DNA of 8,694 nucleotides. It comes from CAYVQU01 sp964453155 (GTDB lineage Bacteria; Chloroflexota; Anaerolineae; Anaerolineales; UBA11858). The stretch is from contig CAYVQU010000204.1 of the NCBI GenBank assembly GCA_964453155.1, forward strand, positions 1-8,694, written 5' to 3'. This document shows, in pieces, positions 6,420 to 8,694 of this stretch (positions are counted from its first letter, which is position 1; each line of letters begins with the position of its first letter). Below the pieces are notes generated by a model. It was not told the DNA's origin. It was given only the letters and a program-made list of their open reading frames with translations, and made no database searches. Both the position numbers and the translations under genes were made by a program.

Positions 6420-7026
6420 TATTTTTCTGCCCCCAACTGCGGGCATATTGACTTTTTTTCACCCATTCATCCCGATTGGTGGCAGACCCCGGTGTGCTTT
6501 TTGGACCGAAACTTAGCTGATCCATAAATTCAATGACATCTCGAAGCCGCCCTTGGATCAAGTTGATGGCCACCGGGCGTGTAAAACTAAATTTCAGATT
6601 GTAGTGAAATTGGTGCAGCAACCGGTCAATTAAAAACATTTGTTCTCGAGGCGTTTTGGCCTGGGGAAATTTTTCGATAAACTCCTGAAATATTTCTCGC
6701 ACGGGTTCGGCGCCCGAGAGTTGCTTCCTTTGGATGGTTTGAAAATACTCACCCCAAGTTAATTCCCAACTACAGCCGTCGCAGTGGAGCAGTGCAGCTT
6801 TATCCCATTTGTGGGGGATCAGGTTTTCACAGACTGGGCAAGGGGCCAGGCCAGCGGTAGCCTGGCATGCGGCTATAAAACTTTGGCATCGGGCGCGCAG
6901 CGTGTACCCAACTTCGATAATCAGGTCTTCATCGTAGATTCCCTGGGCGTCAAGTTCATACAGCTTTTGGATCTTGTGTTTTTTGATCCGGGGTGCCCAT
7001 TTGGGGAGAATTTTTTGTGGTCGCAT
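6415..7026 (-). CDS. conserved hypothetical protein with a four-cysteine zinc ribbon
   Basis: 203 residues and very basic at the N-terminus (KWAPRIKKHKIQK). CPVC (Cys63, Cys66) and CDGC (Cys82, Cys85) form a plausible zinc ribbon with a 15-residue spacing, followed by a mostly helical C-terminal part with LIDRLLHQFHYNL (131-143) and RPVAINLIQGRLRDVIEFMDQLSFG (150-174). No membrane segment or signal peptide is seen, so it is probably cytoplasmic. The ribbon plus basic start suggest nucleic acid binding, but I do not recognise a named family or any catalytic motif. ATG 7026 has only a weak upstream AGGGT. The last codons and the TGA stop lie in the right arm of the 6263-6419 repeat, so the C-terminus may have been altered by its arrival. 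The gene converges with the exporter and diverges from the MalT-like gene 84 bases away. Confidence 0.75.
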   Translation of the reverse strand: MRPQKILPKWAPRIKKHKIQKLYELDAQGIYDEDLIIEVGYTLRARCQSFIAACQATAGLAPCPVCENLIPHKWDKAALLHCDGCSWELTWGEYFQTIQRKQLSGAEPVREIFQEFIEKFPQAKTPREQMFLIDRLLHQFHYNLKFSFTRPVAINLIQGRLRDVIEFMDQLSFGPKSTPGSATNRDEWVKKSQYARSWGQKNK

Positions 7027-7110
7027 TTTTTGATTTTACCCTAACACTGCCCCCCGAATTTTCTGGGATTGGGTTAAAATCTAGCTATCAATCAAATAGG
7101 GATAGCGCGA
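7027..7110. promoter_or_regulatory. divergent promoter region with near-symmetrical -10-like boxes
   Basis: GATTTTACCC (7032-7041) and GGGTTAAAATC (7071-7081) form an inverted pair, perfect apart from one extra T. Each includes a TAAAAT -10-like box pointing outward: minus strand 7038 to 7033, plus strand 7075-7080. The plus-strand box would give a short leader to ATG 7111 with AGGGA (7098-7102) 8 bases before it. The minus-strand box is so close to ATG 7026 that its transcript would be nearly leaderless. No convincing -35 hexamer is seen for either. Confidence 0.35.
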
Positions 7111-8658
7111 ATGAATTTTCCGATTACTCCAACCAAAATTATTCCCCCAAAGCGAAAAGTGGCCCTAATCACCCGTCAACGGTTATTAGAGCGTTTGTAT
7201 GCCATGCTCGATAATCGTTTGGGGATTATTTCGGCGCCAGCGGGTTATGGGAAAACGTCGTTACTGATTGATTTTAATCACCAGGATGAATTACCGGTGT
7301 GTTGGTTATCGCTCGATGAATTGGATCAGGATTTTCTCCGCTTTGGGTCTCATTTCATCGCAGCCATTCAAGCCCAATTTCCCGAATTTGGCCCGCAAAC
7401 CCAGGCGCGCTTGGAAACCATTCCCCATACTCCGGCCGGAGTGGACCAATTGGTATCCATTTTGGTTCGGGAGGCTTATGACCAAATTCGGGATGCGTTT
7501 GTGTTTGTCATAGATGATTTTCATCTGGTTGGGGGGAATAAATTAATATGTGATTTTATAAGTCGTTGTATCCAGCGGGTGGATGACAATTTCCATTTAA
7601 TCATCCTTTCGCGTGAGCTGGTGACCATCCCTGATTTGTCTTTGATGGTCTCGAGATCTGAAGTCTCAGGATTGGGCGCGGAACAATTGGCGTTTGACCG
7701 GGCAGAAATTCAGACATTATTGCAGCAAAATTATGCCCTAGATTTATCTGAAGCTGCCGCGGATCGTTTGATTCAGGAAACAGAGGGTTGGATAACCGGT
7801 TTGTTGCTCTCGGTCCAGATCATGCCAGAGGCGATGGCAGACCGAATTATGACAGCACAGGCGACTGGAATGGATTTGTTTGATTATTTAATCCATCAGG
7901 TATTTGATAAACAACCTCCCGAAATTCAGCAATTCCTATTGTTTTCTAGTCCGTTGAGTGAATTTTCTCCTGAGAAATGTCAACAAGTATTTAGCGATGA
8001 GTTCTTTAACCCAAATGTCGATTTTTCGGAATTCATTCAGATCATTATTCAAAAAAACTTGTTTGTTCATGTGATCGATGAATCTGCCCCACTTTTACGC
8101 TACCATCACCTGTTCCGCGATTTTTTACTAGAGAAACTAGCGGCAGAGAATAAAGAATCCTTCCAAAAAATTCAGATTGCTCTCGCGAGTTTCCATGCCC
8201 GTAATCGGGACTGGATCGTCGCCTTCGATATCTATCAACAAATTGGTGATATTGATTTACTAATGGATTATGTTGATCGCGCTTGTCTCTATTTGATGCG
8301 ACAAAATCAATTTGGGATTTTGGAGCAGTGGTTCGCGGCAATTCCAGATAAAAGAATTGAGGCTAACCCGAAATTATTGAGCGTTAAAGGAGATGTAATC
8401 CAAAACTTGGGCAATGTTAAATTAGGTCGGTTTTACCTGGATAAATCTGTAGATTTGTATGAAAGTAACCATAGCTACGATGATGACCATTTCCGAGCGC
8501 TAACCTGGCTGATTACCAATCATCAATTAAGTGGCAACTATCAGGCCGTTAATAAGGTTGCTGATCAACTGATAAACCTTGCCACTCAAGATGAGTATTT
8601 GGCTCATCGCGCCAACGGTTATCGGCATAAAGGGCAAGGATTTTTGGGCACGGTTTAG
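7111..8658 (+). CDS. MalT/LuxR-like STAND ATPase regulator, N-terminal part, probably frameshifted
   Basis: The open frame gives 515 residues. It starts with the family-style region MNFPITPTKIIPPKRK. Walker A APAGYGKTS (42-50, Lys48) and a Walker B-like VFVIDDFHL (131-139) follow, then LSRE near 170, then a region with LAFDRAEI and TEGWITGLLLS as in MalT-type proteins. Residues from about 330 on include YHHLFRDFLLEKL and then helical TPR-like repeats. Relatives are about 850-1000 residues and end in a LuxR-type DNA-binding domain, which is absent here. Such proteins are signal-gated transcription activators; nucleotide binding and an inducer cause them to oligomerise. The stop at 8656-8658 is suspect: in the +1 frame, bases from 8648 encode a TPR-like stretch that runs off the window. 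The gene is therefore probably longer, with a one-base indel (real or a sequencing error) near 8641-8648. The inducer and targets are unknown. Confidence 0.82.
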   Translation: MNFPITPTKIIPPKRKVALITRQRLLERLYAMLDNRLGIISAPAGYGKTSLLIDFNHQDELPVCWLSLDELDQDFLRFGSHFIAAIQAQFPEFGPQTQARLETIPHTPAGVDQLVSILVREAYDQIRDAFVFVIDDFHLVGGNKLICDFISRCIQRVDDNFHLIILSRELVTIPDLSLMVSRSEVSGLGAEQLAFDRAEIQTLLQQNYALDLSEAAADRLIQETEGWITGLLLSVQIMPEAMADRIMTAQATGMDLFDYLIHQVFDKQPPEIQQFLLFSSPLSEFSPEKCQQVFSDEFFNPNVDFSEFIQIIIQKNLFVHVIDESAPLLRYHHLFRDFLLEKLAAENKESFQKIQIALASFHARNRDWIVAFDIYQQIGDIDLLMDYVDRACLYLMRQNQFGILEQWFAAIPDKRIEANPKLLSVKGDVIQNLGNVKLGRFYLDKSVDLYESNHSYDDDHFRALTWLITNHQLSGNYQAVNKVADQLINLATQDEYLAHRANGYRHKGQGFLGTV

Positions 8659-8694
8659 AAAAGCAGACAAGCACCTTTACAAATTAACAAACGG
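8648..8694 (+). other. probable out-of-frame continuation of the MalT-like gene
   Basis: Read from 8648, the +1 frame gives ARFRKADKHLYKLTN with no stop to the window end. The K-A-D-x-x-L-x-K pattern is typical of a TPR helix and joins well after KGQGFL of the upstream frame. Removing one base from the T5G3 run at 8641-8648 would restore a single frame. Only 47 bases are available, so the case is suggestive. Confidence 0.5.

Overview
The window looks like chromosomal DNA from a Chloroflexota bacterium, probably of the Anaerolineae type. That is an inference from gene style, not from a marker gene. The signs are a lipoprotein with a long Glu/Pro/Thr linker, an ABC exporter with the N-terminal style I associate with that group, and a MalT-like STAND regulator. 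Base composition is close to balanced, and intergenic gaps are short to moderate and rich in repeats. No rRNA, tRNA, CRISPR array, transposase or phage gene was seen.

Layout from left to right. Positions 1-374 carry no recognisable gene but hold the leader of the first gene. Positions 375-1271 (+) are one gene with an in-frame UGA at 882-884. Read as selenocysteine, it gives a 298-residue protein of the GrdB-like (glycine/betaine/sarcosine/D-proline reductase selenoprotein B) family with a UxxC motif. A compact hairpin just downstream (890-917) has a bulged U and a GU-containing apical loop, like a bacterial SECIS. A strong bidirectional terminator (1271-1307) follows. Positions 1431-4025 (-) encode a large secreted S41-family serine peptidase lipoprotein. 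Positions 4304-6253 (+) encode a complete homodimer-type ABC exporter, divergent from the peptidase. A 157-base nested inverted-repeat element (6263-6419) separates it from a convergent small zinc-ribbon protein of unknown function (6415-7026, -). Positions 7111-8658 (+) are the N-terminal half of a MalT-like STAND ATPase regulator. Its frame closes abruptly near the window edge, apparently because of a one-base shift.

The main unexplained structure is a 51-base bipartite element, CAGATTTCGG-N31-CCGAAATCTG, present three times (291-341, 1325-1375, 4201-4251). Arms and spacing are identical in all three copies, while the 31-base centre varies. It occurs once in each of the three intergenic regions around the selenoprotein, peptidase and exporter genes, and was not seen in the other two. 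This suggests either a shared bipartite regulatory or recombination site or a small dispersed intergenic repeat.

The genes do not form one obvious pathway. The selenoprotein is a cytoplasmic redox-type protein, the peptidase acts outside the membrane, and the exporter is in the membrane. The 51-base element is the only link visible between them.
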